Of a stretch of 64,000 nucleotides of DNA, positions 39,673 to 50,271 are shown piece by piece. Source of the DNA: Arenimonas oryziterrae DSM 21050 = YC6267 (GTDB taxonomy: Bacteria > Pseudomonadota > Gammaproteobacteria > Xanthomonadales > Xanthomonadaceae); NCBI RefSeq assembly GCF_000420545.1, contig NZ_ATVD01000001.1, forward strand, positions 496,001 through 560,000, given 5' to 3'. A program made the position numbers and the translations under genes. Position 1 is the stretch's first letter. Each line of letters begins with the position of its first letter. The notes under the pieces are model-generated. The model was given only the letters and a program-made list of their open reading frames with translations, searched no databases and was not told the origin of the DNA.

Positions 39673-40190
39673 CCGCCGCGACCGACTTCCAGGCCCTGCG
39701 CCTTTGTGTGCTCACCGTGTCGGACTCGCGCACGGCCGACAACGACACCTCCGGCGACTTTCTCGTCGATGCGCTGACGGACGCGGGGCATCGCCTGCTC
39801 GACCGCGCGATCCTGCGCGACGACAAGTACCGACTGCGCGCCCAGGTCTCGGCCTGGATCGCCGACGAGGAATGCGACGGCATCCTGGTCACCGGCGGCA
39901 CCGGCTTCACCGGCCGCGATTCCACTCCCGAAGCCCTGCTGCCCCTGCTCGACAAGGAAATGCCGGGTTTCGGCGAGATGTTCCGCGCCTTGAGCTACGA
40001 AGACATCGGCACGTCCACGCTGCAATCCCGCGCCTTCGCCGGCCTGGCCAACGGCACTTTTCTCTTCTGCCTGCCCGGCTCGACCTCGGCCTGCAAGACC
40101 GGCTGGGAAAAACTCATCCAGCCGCAACTCGACGCCCGCACCAAACCCTGCAACCTCGCCAACTTGCGTCCGCGGTTGCGCGAAAGCTGA
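39669..40190 (+). CDS. moaB: Molybdenum cofactor biosynthesis protein MoaB
   Basis: 173 residues. The MoCF-binding domain shows VLTVSDSRTADNDTSGDFLVD, GILVTGGTGFTGRDSTPEAL and LPGSTSACKTGWEKLI. Family members adenylate molybdopterin (MogA-like) or are E. coli MoaB homologues of less clear role. AGGGAT lies upstream. No other moa/moe gene is nearby. Confidence 0.92.
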   Translation: MTAATDFQALRLCVLTVSDSRTADNDTSGDFLVDALTDAGHRLLDRAILRDDKYRLRAQVSAWIADEECDGILVTGGTGFTGRDSTPEALLPLLDKEMPGFGEMFRALSYEDIGTSTLQSRAFAGLANGTFLFCLPGSTSACKTGWEKLIQPQLDARTKPCNLANLRPRLRES

Positions 40191-40297
40191 GGCTGGCGCT
40201 CTGATTCTGAGCCTGGGTTCCGCGTGACCGGGTCAGTGACTTTGCCCCATGCCTGTACGACACTGCCCCCTGCCCTGTCGATGACGGATACGCGCCC

Positions 40298-41077
40298 ATG
40301 AGCAAGCTCAAGAAGAAAGAGTACGCCGACGAACTCGAGGGATTGCAGGTCGAGCTCAACCGCATGGCGCGCTGGTTGCAGCACTCCGGCAAGCGCGTGC
40401 TGGTCATCGTCGAGGGGCGCGATACCGCCGGCAAGGGCGGCGCGATCAATGCGATCGCCGATTGCCTGAGCCCGCGCCAGTGTCGCGTCGTCGCTCTGAG
40501 CAAACCCAGCGAACGCGAGCAGGGCCAGTGGTATTTCCAGCGCTATCTGGCGCATCTTCCCGCCGCCGGCGAGATCGTCCTGTTCGACCGCAGTTGGTAC
40601 AACCGTGCGGGCGTCGAGAAGGTCATGGGCTTTTGCACGCCGGCGCAGACCGCCGCGTTCCTCAAGCAGGTGCCGGTGCTGGAAAAGCAGCTCGTCGACG
40701 ACGGCATCCTGCTGTTCAAGTACTGGCTGGCGGTTGACCAGGCCGAGCAGGAGGAGCGCTTCGCCGAGCGGCAGGCCGATCCACTCAAGCGCTGGAAACT
40801 GTCGCCGATCGACATCAAGGCCCGTGAGAAGTACGCCGACTACGGCAAGGCCCGCGACGAGATGTTCGCCGCCACGCACAACAAGATCGCCCCGTGGACG
40901 GTTGTGGATTTCAACAGCCAGAAACGCGGGCGCCTGAACCTGATTCGCGACCTGCTCGACCGCCTGCCCGACACCAAGACGCCGGAAACGAAGATCGTGT
41001 TCCCGCCGCTCAAAGGCAAGCCGGGCGTCGAGAAATACACGGGCCCGGTCAAACCGATCAAGGGCAAGTACGACTGA
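40298..41077 (+). CDS. ppk2: Polyphosphate kinase 2 family protein
   Basis: 259 residues. Walker A GRDTAGKGGAINAI (40-53), Walker B IVLFDRSWYNRAGVE, and the lid region with FERMLV replaced by FCTPAQTAAFLKQVPVLEKQL fit a single-domain class I PPK2 that uses polyphosphate to phosphorylate nucleoside mono- or diphosphates. Substrate choice (GDP/ADP versus AMP) cannot be decided from sequence alone. Independent of neighbours. Confidence 0.92.
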   Translation: MSKLKKKEYADELEGLQVELNRMARWLQHSGKRVLVIVEGRDTAGKGGAINAIADCLSPRQCRVVALSKPSEREQGQWYFQRYLAHLPAAGEIVLFDRSWYNRAGVEKVMGFCTPAQTAAFLKQVPVLEKQLVDDGILLFKYWLAVDQAEQEERFAERQADPLKRWKLSPIDIKAREKYADYGKARDEMFAATHNKIAPWTVVDFNSQKRGRLNLIRDLLDRLPDTKTPETKIVFPPLKGKPGVEKYTGPVKPIKGKYD

Positions 41078-41094
41078 AAGACGCCGCACGCGAA

Positions 41095-41364
41095 TCAGGC
41101 GGTGTGGAATCCCGGCGACACGGGAATTTCGTCCAGATCCTCGCGCGCGACGTGCTCCACATCGGCATGCGGCGGCCCCTGCCACAGCCAGCGCTCCAGC
41201 AGCGCGATCGATTCCGGCGCGCCGATCGCAAGCACTTCCACGCTGCCGTCGGCGAGGTTCTTGGCGATGCCGTCCAGACCCAGTTCCAGCGCGCGCTCGC
41301 GCGTCGCGCCGCGAAACCACACGCCCTGGACCGTGCCCCTGACGATGAAGCGTGCGGCGTTCAT
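41095..41364 (-). CDS. acyP: Acylphosphatase
   Basis: 89 residues. FIVRGTVQGVWFRGATRERA contains the catalytic Arg18, and GIAKNLADGSVEV the catalytic Asn36. It hydrolyses carboxyl-phosphate bonds such as acetyl phosphate. Its start overlaps the stop of the TlpA-like gene (ATGA). Confidence 0.94.
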   Translation of the reverse strand: MNAARFIVRGTVQGVWFRGATRERALELGLDGIAKNLADGSVEVLAIGAPESIALLERWLWQGPPHADVEHVAREDLDEIPVSPGFHTA

Positions 41365-41957
41365 GTCGACGCGGGCAGCACCTTGCCGTATTCGTCCATC
41401 GCCCGGGTGATCTCCTGCGACGTGATCGGCCCGAGGAATTTCTTCGCGACCTTGCCGTCGGGCGCGATGAGATAGGTCATCGGCAATCCGCGCGGCGTAT
41501 CGAAATCTGCCGGCGGGTTGTAGACGTCGAGCACGGCGATCGGATAGTGGATGACGTGCTCCTCGAGAAACGCCTCCATGTCCGCGCGCTCGATTTCCTC
41601 GTAGGCCAGGCCGATCACGCTGACGTCATCGCGCTCGAGGTCGAAGGCATCGAGGTCGGGAATTTCCTTCAGGCAGGGCGTGCACCAGGTCGCCCAGAAA
41701 TTCACCACCACCCAGTGTCCCCGCTGCGTGGCGAGGTCGAATTTGCCGTGCGTAAACGTGTCGACTACCAGCGTCGGCATCTCCGGCTTGGCGGCGGGCG
41801 GCGGCGTTGGCGCGACGGCAGGCGTCGCCGGCGTCTGCGCGACGGGCGCCGCCGGTGCGGCGGGCGCGGCGGGCTGATCGCCGGCCGGCGCGCACGCGGC
41901 CAACGTCAACAAACCCAACGCGGCAAGGCGGCGGAGCGCCCCGGAAGCAATGATCAT
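41361..41957 (-). CDS. TlpA-like thiol-disulfide lipoprotein
   Basis: 198 residues from ATG 41957. A lipobox LTLAA-C22 is followed by a long Ala/Pro linker (residues 23-59), then a thioredoxin fold with the redox site WCTPC (Cys92, Cys95) in VVVNFWATWCTPCLKEIPDL and cis-Pro in RGLPMTYLI. Such proteins reduce or oxidise envelope disulfides, for example in cytochrome maturation; dsbB at 15.3 kb is on the oxidative side. The start overlaps the YihY gene's end by 4 bases. Confidence 0.9.
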   Translation of the reverse strand: MIIASGALRRLAALGLLTLAACAPAGDQPAAPAAPAAPVAQTPATPAVAPTPPPAAKPEMPTLVVDTFTHGKFDLATQRGHWVVVNFWATWCTPCLKEIPDLDAFDLERDDVSVIGLAYEEIERADMEAFLEEHVIHYPIAVLDVYNPPADFDTPRGLPMTYLIAPDGKVAKKFLGPITSQEITRAMDEYGKVLPAST

Positions 41958-43228
41958 GGCGTGTCGTCCTTGGAAGTGGCGCTGAAAAAACTGCCGACGC
42001 TGCGCTGCAAGGGATCCTTGAGCGGCTCGCGCAGATGATTGAGGGCTTTTTCGGCCGCGCGGCCGATCGCATCGTGGCGCGCGGGCAGCGGCAGGTCGGC
42101 TGCCGGAATGCGCAGCGACATGCCTTCGTACAACTCGCCGAGCGTCACCGTGTCCAGATCGCGCGCGAGCAGCCAGCCGCCCAACTCGCTGCGCTGGACG
42201 ATGTTCATCTCCGACAAGGCCGACAACATGCGTTGCAGGTGATCGTCGGTCAGGCTGGCTTCGCGGCTCTGGATCTCCTGCAGATGCAGCACCGCGCCGC
42301 TCGGACGGCATTCCGCCAGGCGGCCGAGCAGGCGCAGCAGTCCGTACAGCTCGGCTCCGGGGCTCAAGCGCAAGGCGCGCGGCTGATAGCGGAACGCCGA
42401 CAAGGACGCCGCCACCGACGCCCCCAGCAGCATCACCAACCAGCTGCTGTAGAGCCAAATCAGGAAGATCGGCAGCACCGCCAACGCGCCGTAGAGTTGT
42501 TCGTACGAGGCATTGCGCAGATAGACCGCGAAACCCCATTTGAGCCACTCGAACAACGTCGTCGCGAGCACGCCGCCCGCGAGCGCGAAACGCAGGGGCA
42601 CGCTGCGATGCGGAATCAGCCAGTACGCCAGCGTGAACGCCGCGAATTCCAGCAGGGTCGGCAGATAGAAGAGCAGGTGCTGGGTCAGGTTCTGTGCTTC
42701 GACGCCGGACAGGGCCGGAATCGCGAACAGCGCCGAGGTCGAGGCCAGGGCCGACACCATCAGCAAGGTGCCCAGGGTCAGCAGCGTCCAGTACATAAGG
42801 AAGCGCGTCAGCCGCGGCCGCGGCGAGGGCACGCGCCAGATCCGGTTGAAGGTGCGCTCGATGCTCCACATCGTCAGCAGCACCGATACCAGCAATGCAC
42901 CTACGCCGGTCGCGGTGAGTTCCTTGGCGCTGGCGGCGAAACCATGCAGGTACTGCTCGATGACCCGCGCCGAGGACGGCAGGAAGTTGGAGAACACGAA
43001 GTCGGTCAACTTCACCGTCCAGCTGTCGAACACCGGGAAGGCCGACAGCACGACGAACACGACGGCCGAAAACGGCACCAGGGCAAACATGCTCGTATAC
43101 GCGAGCGCGCCGGCCGACTCGAAGCAGCGATCGTCGAGGAATCGTTTGAGCAGGAAGCGGGAAAAGGCGGCGACCCGCTCGCGATCGATGCGGACAAACC
43201 AGCGCCGGAGGGTATCGATGAAGGTCAT
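41954..43228 (-). CDS. YihY/UPF0761 family inner-membrane protein
   Basis: 424 residues from ATG 43228; longer in-frame starts at 43246 and 43276 exist and none has a strong site. About six membrane segments and the family signature ESAGALAYTSMFALVPF plus the ending LYSSWLVMLLGASVAA identify UPF0761, once misnamed RNase BN. After the membrane part a cytoplasmic winged-helix-like tail of about 140 residues follows (LSEMNIVQRSELGGWLLARDLD). Function unknown. It is the first gene of the yihY-tlpA-acyP overlap series. Confidence 0.88.
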   Translation of the reverse strand: MTFIDTLRRWFVRIDRERVAAFSRFLLKRFLDDRCFESAGALAYTSMFALVPFSAVVFVVLSAFPVFDSWTVKLTDFVFSNFLPSSARVIEQYLHGFAASAKELTATGVGALLVSVLLTMWSIERTFNRIWRVPSPRPRLTRFLMYWTLLTLGTLLMVSALASTSALFAIPALSGVEAQNLTQHLLFYLPTLLEFAAFTLAYWLIPHRSVPLRFALAGGVLATTLFEWLKWGFAVYLRNASYEQLYGALAVLPIFLIWLYSSWLVMLLGASVAASLSAFRYQPRALRLSPGAELYGLLRLLGRLAECRPSGAVLHLQEIQSREASLTDDHLQRMLSALSEMNIVQRSELGGWLLARDLDTVTLGELYEGMSLRIPAADLPLPARHDAIGRAAEKALNHLREPLKDPLQRSVGSFFSATSKDDTP

Positions 43229-43309
43229 GGCCGAAGGGTAACGCATGCCACGCGGGGATGCCCTATCGCGCGGCATCGGCTAGGCTGGCGGCCTCGAGGA
43301 GAGTTGGGC

Positions 43310-43900
43310 ATGAGCGAAATCCTGATCCTGTACTACAGCCGCGGCGGCTCCGTGGCGCAGCTCGCCCGGCAAATCGCACGGGGCGTCGAAGAGGCCGGCG
43401 GGGTCGCGCGACTGCGCACCGTGCCTGCGGTCGCGCCGCTCACGCAGGTCGCGGCACCGGCGGTGCCGGACGATGGGGCGCCCTATGTCGAAAAGCAGGA
43501 CCTGGCCGACTGCGCCGGCGTGATCCTCGGCAGTCCGACCCGCTTCGGCAACATGGCCGCGCCCTTGAAGCATTTCATCGACACGCTAGGGGCCGAATGG
43601 GCGAGCGGAACCCTGGTCGGCAAGGTCGGCGCGGTCTTCACCTCGACCGCGACGATGCACGGCGGTCAGGAATCGACCCTGCTCTCGATGATGACGCCGC
43701 TGCTGCATCACGGGCTCATCATCGTCGGCATTCCGTTCACCGAATCGCGGCTTTCGTCGACGACCTCGGGCGGCTCGCCCTACGGCGCAAGCCACGTCGC
43801 GGGCAGCGACGACCGGGCACCGCTCAGCGACGACGAGAAACATCTGGCGCGTGCGCTCGGGCGCCGGGTTGCCGAAACCGCGCGGAAGCTGCAGCCGTGA
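43310..43900 (+). CDS. wrbA: NAD(P)H:quinone oxidoreductase, WrbA family flavoprotein
   Basis: 196 residues from ATG 43310 with GAGGAGAG just upstream. The flavodoxin-like FMN site is shown by ILYYSRGGSVAQLARQIA and ILGSPTRFGNMAAPLKHFID; the family segment TSTATMHGGQESTLLSMM follows. WrbA-type enzymes reduce quinones by two electrons to avoid radicals. The stop overlaps the next start (GTGA). Confidence 0.92.
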   Translation: MSEILILYYSRGGSVAQLARQIARGVEEAGGVARLRTVPAVAPLTQVAAPAVPDDGAPYVEKQDLADCAGVILGSPTRFGNMAAPLKHFIDTLGAEWASGTLVGKVGAVFTSTATMHGGQESTLLSMMTPLLHHGLIIVGIPFTESRLSSTTSGGSPYGASHVAGSDDRAPLSDDEKHLARALGRRVAETARKLQP

Positions 43901-44262
43901 GCCTGTCCAAGCGATATGCCGCCCTGGGCATTCTCGCTCTGCTCGCCCTGCAGTGGTTGTGGCATGCGCAGCTGATGCCGCCGGAACGCGCCGATCGTTT
44001 CGTGGTCGCTGCCCTGTTTTCGCTGCCGATCCTGCCGGCGGCGACGCTGGTACTGCTGCGTCATCGCCAGGCGGCGTATTGGGGCGGCATCGCCGCCCTG
44101 CTGTATTTCAGCCACGGCATCATGGAAACCTGGTCGGCCCCGGGCGCCTGGCCGCTGGGGCTGACCGAAGCGGCCCTGTCGGTCTGGGTCGTCGTCGCCG
44201 GCAGCTGGGAAGGCATGCAGGCCCGCTTCAACAAGCCGAAGCCGCCGCCGACAAACGTATAA
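43897..44262 (+). CDS. DUF2069 membrane protein
   Basis: 121 residues from GTG 43897, overlapping the wrbA stop by 4 bases. Four hydrophobic segments span most of the protein (LGILALLALQWLWH, LPILPAATLVLL, YWGGIAALLYFSHGIMETW, LTEAALSVWVVVAGSW). The HGIMETW pattern is typical of DUF2069, found beside wrbA in many gammaproteobacteria. Function unknown. Confidence 0.82.
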   Translation: MSLSKRYAALGILALLALQWLWHAQLMPPERADRFVVAALFSLPILPAATLVLLRHRQAAYWGGIAALLYFSHGIMETWSAPGAWPLGLTEAALSVWVVVAGSWEGMQARFNKPKPPPTNV

Positions 44263-44263
44263 T
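44258..44263 (+). promoter_or_regulatory. Probable -10 element (TATAAT) overlapping the DUF2069 stop codon
   Basis: A perfect TATAAT followed by GC-rich GCGGCGCGC lies 38 bases before the asparaginase-domain gene and contains the preceding gene's stop codon. No -35 is evident. Confidence 0.45.
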
Positions 44264-44300
44264 GCGGCGCGCACGGCGCCTCACTCCGGGATGGATTGCG

Positions 44301-44789
44301 ATGGACCAGCTACTGATCGTCACCACCGGCGGCACCATCGACAAGATCTATTTCGATGACAAATCGGATTACCAGGTCGGCGATCCGCAGATCGGCGGCA
44401 TCCTGCGCGAGCTCGGTGTCGCCTTCACGTTCAGCGTGATTCCGATCATCCGCAAGGATTCCCTGCACATCACCGCCGACGACCGCGAACTGCTGCGCGC
44501 CACGATCGCCGCGCAGCCGGCGAAACACGTGCTGGTCACGCACGGCACCGACACGATGGTGGAAACCGCGCGCGTGCTGGCCACCCTCGCCGACAAGACG
44601 ATCGTGCTGACCGGCGCGCTCAATCCGGCGCGCTTCCGCGGTTCGGACGCGGAATTCAACATCGGCACCGCCGTCGGCGCCGTGCAGTCGCTGCCGCCGG
44701 GCGTGTACATCGCGATGAACGGACGCATCTGGGATCCGCTCAAGGTGCGCAAGAACGTCGCTGCAAACCGCTTCGAAGCGGCGGACTGA
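44301..44789 (+). CDS. Single-domain asparaginase-like protein
   Basis: 162 residues. The N-terminal asparaginase signature is intact: VTTGGTIDKIYFD (catalytic Thr in TGGTID), LVTHGTDTMVETA (second Thr-Asp pair) and VLTGALNP. Type I/II asparaginases have about 330 residues with a second domain completing the active site; that domain is absent and the frame ends at a proper terminator. Stand-alone forms of this size are known in gammaproteobacteria, so this is probably not a truncation. Activity as an asparaginase is unproven. Confidence 0.85.
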   Translation: MDQLLIVTTGGTIDKIYFDDKSDYQVGDPQIGGILRELGVAFTFSVIPIIRKDSLHITADDRELLRATIAAQPAKHVLVTHGTDTMVETARVLATLADKTIVLTGALNPARFRGSDAEFNIGTAVGAVQSLPPGVYIAMNGRIWDPLKVRKNVAANRFEAAD

Positions 44790-44817
44790 ACCTCGCCATC
44801 GGCGGCAACCCGATCAC

Positions 44818-44841
44818 GCCCGGCCTCGTCCGGGCTTTTTT
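44818..44841 (+). terminator. Intrinsic terminator after asparaginase-domain gene
   Basis: Stem GCCCGG / CCGGGC with a 6-base loop and six T residues. Confidence 0.82.
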
Positions 44842-44850
44842 CGCGACGGA

Positions 44851-44877
44851 CAAAAAGAACCCCGGCCGAAGCCGGGG
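44851..44877 (-). terminator. Intrinsic terminator after the M28 protease gene
   Basis: Stem CCCCGGC / GCCGGGG with a four-base loop (TTCG on the minus strand), followed on the minus strand by TTCTTTTTG. The same hairpin recurs after the M4 gene. Confidence 0.85.
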
Positions 44878-44909
44878 TCGGGTTGCCACAGGGCAAAGTG
44901 GACCAAGGA

Positions 44910-46898
44910 CTAGAAGGTGATGCTCCAGCTGTCGATCTTGCCGGTGTCGCCCGAGGCGTTGTCGTTGACCTGAAGTTTCCAGGTTCCGTTCAAGGCTTCG
45001 CTCGACAGGTTCAAGGTGACCGTCTTGTTGATGTTGTCGGTGCCGCCGCCGGTGCGGTTGTGAATGTTGTAGAGCGTGCCATCCGGCGCCACCAGGTCCA
45101 CCTTCAGGTCGCCCTGGTAGGTGTGCACGATCGCGACCGTCACCGACGCATTGCTCGGCGCATTGCCGCTACGGCCGGACACGGTGATCGGGCTGTTGAC
45201 CGTCGTGTTATCGCCGATGGCCACGTCGGTGCCGTTGCTGTAGGTCTGCGTCTGACCGCCACCGCCGGGAGTGAAACTGCCGGTGAGGCTGGCGCCCGAG
45301 AACGTCGCATACGCCTTCAACCGGATGTAGTACGTGCCGGTCTGGGCCGTCGCGATGGTGCAGGTTTCCGCATTGCCCGAAGCGTAGGGACGGCAGTCGT
45401 ACACGGTGTCGGTCGGCGCGCTGCCGAACTTCACGTACATGTCGAGATCGCCGGTACCGCCCGCCGTGACGAACTTCAGGCCGGTCGCGCCGGCGGGCAC
45501 GTTCATGATGTAGGTCACCGACGAACCCGTGGCCGCACCGAGTCCGGTGGCAGGAACACCATTGCTCAGGATCAGCGCGGTCGGCGGCGGGGTCGTGCCG
45601 GTGGTCTTGCCCAGTTCACCGAGGAAGGCCAGGCCGAGTTTGGCGAATTTCACGCTGTACTGCGCCGACTGCCCCATGTTCGCGAGCGTGTCGTTCGCCG
45701 AATGGATGTACGGAAAATAGCCGCTGGCGTCGCCGGCCTCGAACATCATCGCCGAGGGATAGCCGGCGCTCGTCCACGACGCGTGGTCGGAACAGCCGTA
45801 GCCGCAGGTGTAGGTGCCGCGCGTGAGACCGAGCGGCGCCAGGTAGGCGTCGAAGAGATTGGTCAGGAACGTCTTCATCTCGGCATTGGAATAGTCGGTG
45901 ATCAACTGCATGTCCACGCCGGAGCCGGACTTGTAGTTGGTCATGTCCAGCTGCAGCACGCCGACCACGTTCTTGTTGGCGGCCTTGAACGACTGCGCGA
46001 TCGACTTGGAACCACGCAAGCCGACCTCCTCCGCCGCATAACCCATGAACTTGATCGTGCGCTGGGGTTTCCAGCCGCTGGCGAGCGCGATGCGGATGAC
46101 TTCGGTCAGGGTCGCGATACCGGACGCGTCGTCGTCGGCGCCGGGAGCGACCTGGGTCGCGCTGCCGTTGGCGCTGACATTGATCGAGTCCAGATGCGCG
46201 CCGAGCACCACGATTTCATTCGGCAACTCCGTGCCCTGGATGGTCAGGATGACCGACGGCTGCGTCGAGCAGTCGGTGCACGCGGTGTACAGCTCCGTGG
46301 TCACGTCGCTGCGGCCGGCGGCCAGCGCCTGCCAGGTATCGCGGATCCATTCCGCCGACGTCTTGCCGGTGCCGCTGGAGTAGTAGCGGTTCTGATAGCC
46401 CGACAGCGTGCCGATGGTGCTGCGGATATTGGTTTCCTGGACCTGCGGCAGCCAGGGGTTGACCGTCGCCTGGTTGTCGATCGTGTATGCAACCAGGGCG
46501 GCGGCATTGATCGCCTGAAGCGAGCGGTCGGAACGGATGAAAGCTTCGGCTTCGGCGCGCGTGGTGAAAGCGAAATAGCCGCCGCAACGCAGTTCGCGCT
46601 GGTGCACAATCTCGTTGATGTCGGCGAGCTGGTGGTTGCGCAGCTCGGCGATCACCAGGTCGTTGCCGACGCTGTCGCGGCGACCGACGCCATTGCGGGC
46701 GAGCAGCTGCACGCCCTTCTGGTAGGTGTCGCGCGACGTGACGACGAACACCGGGGCGAGCGGATCGACCTGCGGTTGCGCGATCGTCGCGAGGTCGATG
46801 CGATTGGACTGTCCGGGCTTGGCGGTGCCCGCGTTCGCGCTGCCGGCGGTCAAGGCCGCGGCGGCGCAGATCAAGAATGTGGCGAAATGCGATTTCAT
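44910..46898 (-). CDS. Secreted M28 aminopeptidase with PPC and P domains
   Basis: 662 residues with a signal peptide (cleavage near ANA-GT). The M28 zinc site is complete: VVLGAHLDS (His235), GADDDASG (bridging Asp, 255-257), YAAEEVGLRG (Glu290/291), LQLDMTNY (Asp318) and YIHSANDT (His399), as in Vibrio leucine aminopeptidase. After a short TTPPP linker comes a pre-peptidase C-terminal (PPC) domain (about 445-545) and a proprotein-convertase P domain (about 556-662). The start has a strong GGAGGAG site. The last 218 residues are nearly the same as in the M4 protease upstream. Extracellular protein digestion is inferred. Confidence 0.93.
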   Translation of the reverse strand: MKSHFATFLICAAAALTAGSANAGTAKPGQSNRIDLATIAQPQVDPLAPVFVVTSRDTYQKGVQLLARNGVGRRDSVGNDLVIAELRNHQLADINEIVHQRELRCGGYFAFTTRAEAEAFIRSDRSLQAINAAALVAYTIDNQATVNPWLPQVQETNIRSTIGTLSGYQNRYYSSGTGKTSAEWIRDTWQALAAGRSDVTTELYTACTDCSTQPSVILTIQGTELPNEIVVLGAHLDSINVSANGSATQVAPGADDDASGIATLTEVIRIALASGWKPQRTIKFMGYAAEEVGLRGSKSIAQSFKAANKNVVGVLQLDMTNYKSGSGVDMQLITDYSNAEMKTFLTNLFDAYLAPLGLTRGTYTCGYGCSDHASWTSAGYPSAMMFEAGDASGYFPYIHSANDTLANMGQSAQYSVKFAKLGLAFLGELGKTTGTTPPPTALILSNGVPATGLGAATGSSVTYIMNVPAGATGLKFVTAGGTGDLDMYVKFGSAPTDTVYDCRPYASGNAETCTIATAQTGTYYIRLKAYATFSGASLTGSFTPGGGGQTQTYSNGTDVAIGDNTTVNSPITVSGRSGNAPSNASVTVAIVHTYQGDLKVDLVAPDGTLYNIHNRTGGGTDNINKTVTLNLSSEALNGTWKLQVNDNASGDTGKIDSWSITF

Positions 46899-47248
46899 CG
46901 GAACGCTCCTCCGTTATCCGGGCGAAAGCGTCGCCCGAATGCTTGCGTGGTCAGTGTTGCGAAGTTCAAGAACGACCGGGACGATGGCCCGCCGTCTTGG
47001 GTTGGCTTGCATGAGCACTTGCACTTGCGGATTGCCGATTGCACGCAGGAATTGCCCGGGCGTCCGGCGCCCGCCTGCGTCTGATGCGTTGACTGTCCCC
47101 GCTGGCCCGATGTCGTGGCGAGCGATGGCGATTCCTGGCGCTGTCTGCACCTGCGTTGGACCCAGGGCGACGCGTGTCGATGCGAGAAATCGATCTTCCG
47201 GAACCTGACGCTTGTAACTCCTTGGAAGCCGGTGCGGCCTGCCAAGAA
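46899..47248. other. Spacer between the two protease genes
   Basis: About 350 bases with no credible gene. Frames crossing it lack family motifs. A small hairpin GGGCGA / TCGCCC lies at about 46920-46937. No CRP-like site and no convincing promoter was seen, so the promoter of the M28 gene is unplaced. Confidence 0.4.
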
Positions 47249-47272
47249 GAACCCCGGCCGAAGCCGGGGTTC
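47249..47272 (-). terminator. Intrinsic terminator after the M4 protease gene
   Basis: A 10-bp stem GAACCCCGGC / GCCGGGGTTC with a four-base loop (TTCG on the minus strand), then TTCTTGGC on the minus strand. Its core is identical to the hairpin after the M28 gene. Confidence 0.8.
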
Positions 47273-47294
47273 TGTTGCCGTTAGGCGGTGTGGC

Positions 47295-49598
<2,304 letters not shown>

Positions 49599-49700
49599 TC
49601 ATGCATCCATGCTTCCGGGCCCCCTGATTGAACGCACTCTCCTGCGGGGCGGCTAAGCCTCGAATTGCGGGAGAGGGAGGACGATCACCACCCGGATTGC

Positions 49701-49714
49701 GTGACGGCAGTCAC
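49701..49714 (-). promoter_or_regulatory. CRP/Clp-like site 1 upstream of the M4 protease gene
   Basis: GTGACGGCAGTCAC followed by A: a GTGA-N6-TCAC dyad, the core of the CRP/Clp recognition pattern (TGTGA-N6-TCACA). Centre about 154 bases before the GTG start. Xanthomonad Clp controls extracellular enzymes. Confidence 0.6.
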
Positions 49715-49742
49715 AGCGCCGTCATGCGAGGCCGACCGTACC

Positions 49743-49756
49743 GTGACAAAAGTCAC
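49743..49756 (-). promoter_or_regulatory. CRP/Clp-like site 2 upstream of the M4 protease gene
   Basis: GTGACAAAAGTCAC, again followed by A: a second GTGA-N6-TCAC dyad. Its centre is 42 bases from that of site 1, close to four helical turns, so both would face the same side of the DNA. Confidence 0.6.
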
Positions 49757-49800
49757 AGGTCACGCTGCGACGCAACAGGGGGTGAGAGGGCAGTATTTGG

Positions 49801-49820
49801 CGGCCCCCGGTCGGGGGCCG
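49801..49820 (-). terminator. GC-rich hairpin after the small membrane protein gene
   Basis: A 9-bp stem CGGCCCCCG / CGGGGGCCG with a 2-base loop directly after the stop; no T-tract, so weak or factor-dependent. Confidence 0.4.
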
Positions 49821-49827
49821 GGGCCTG

Positions 49828-50220
49828 TCATTGGCCGTGATGGACAGGCTTTTCGCGCAAAAAATGTAGCAGGGCGGCGAGGCCGATCAGGATCGGGGCC
49901 CCGTAATAACAGAGCTTCGCGACCCAGCTCTGGCCGGAAATGAGGCTGGCCAGGCCGACGCCAGCCTTGGGATCGGCCAGGAGCAGGACGCCGCCGAAAT
50001 CGCTCATGGCCATGCCGCGACTGACCAGATCCAGGCCCAGCGGGCCCACGGTCAGCCGTCCCAGGATCAGGTAGCACGAGGCCAGGGGACTGCCGTTGCT
50101 GGCTTGCTGTTCCAGGGCCGGGCCGAAGGCCGAGACGGCTACGCCACCCCAGAGAAAGAGGCAATAGAGAAAGAACACCACGCCGAGAACCGCACTGATC
50201 TTCACCAGCCCCTTGCGCAT
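49828..50220 (-). CDS. Uncharacterised small membrane protein
   Basis: 130 residues, start ATG 50220. Three hydrophobic stretches: LVKISAVLGVVFFLYCLFLWG near the N-terminus, LASCYLILGRLTVGPLGLDLV in the middle and YYGAPILIGLAALLHFL near the end. The tail is short and basic with two histidines. No family recognised. It follows sufT on the same strand with about 50 bases between. Confidence 0.6.
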   Translation of the reverse strand: MRKGLVKISAVLGVVFFLYCLFLWGGVAVSAFGPALEQQASNGSPLASCYLILGRLTVGPLGLDLVSRGMAMSDFGGVLLLADPKAGVGLASLISGQSWVAKLCYYGAPILIGLAALLHFLREKPVHHGQ

Positions 50221-50271
50221 GACACGCCTCCCGTCTCGTGCTTAAAACCAGCGTTATCGGAGTCTGCCCGC

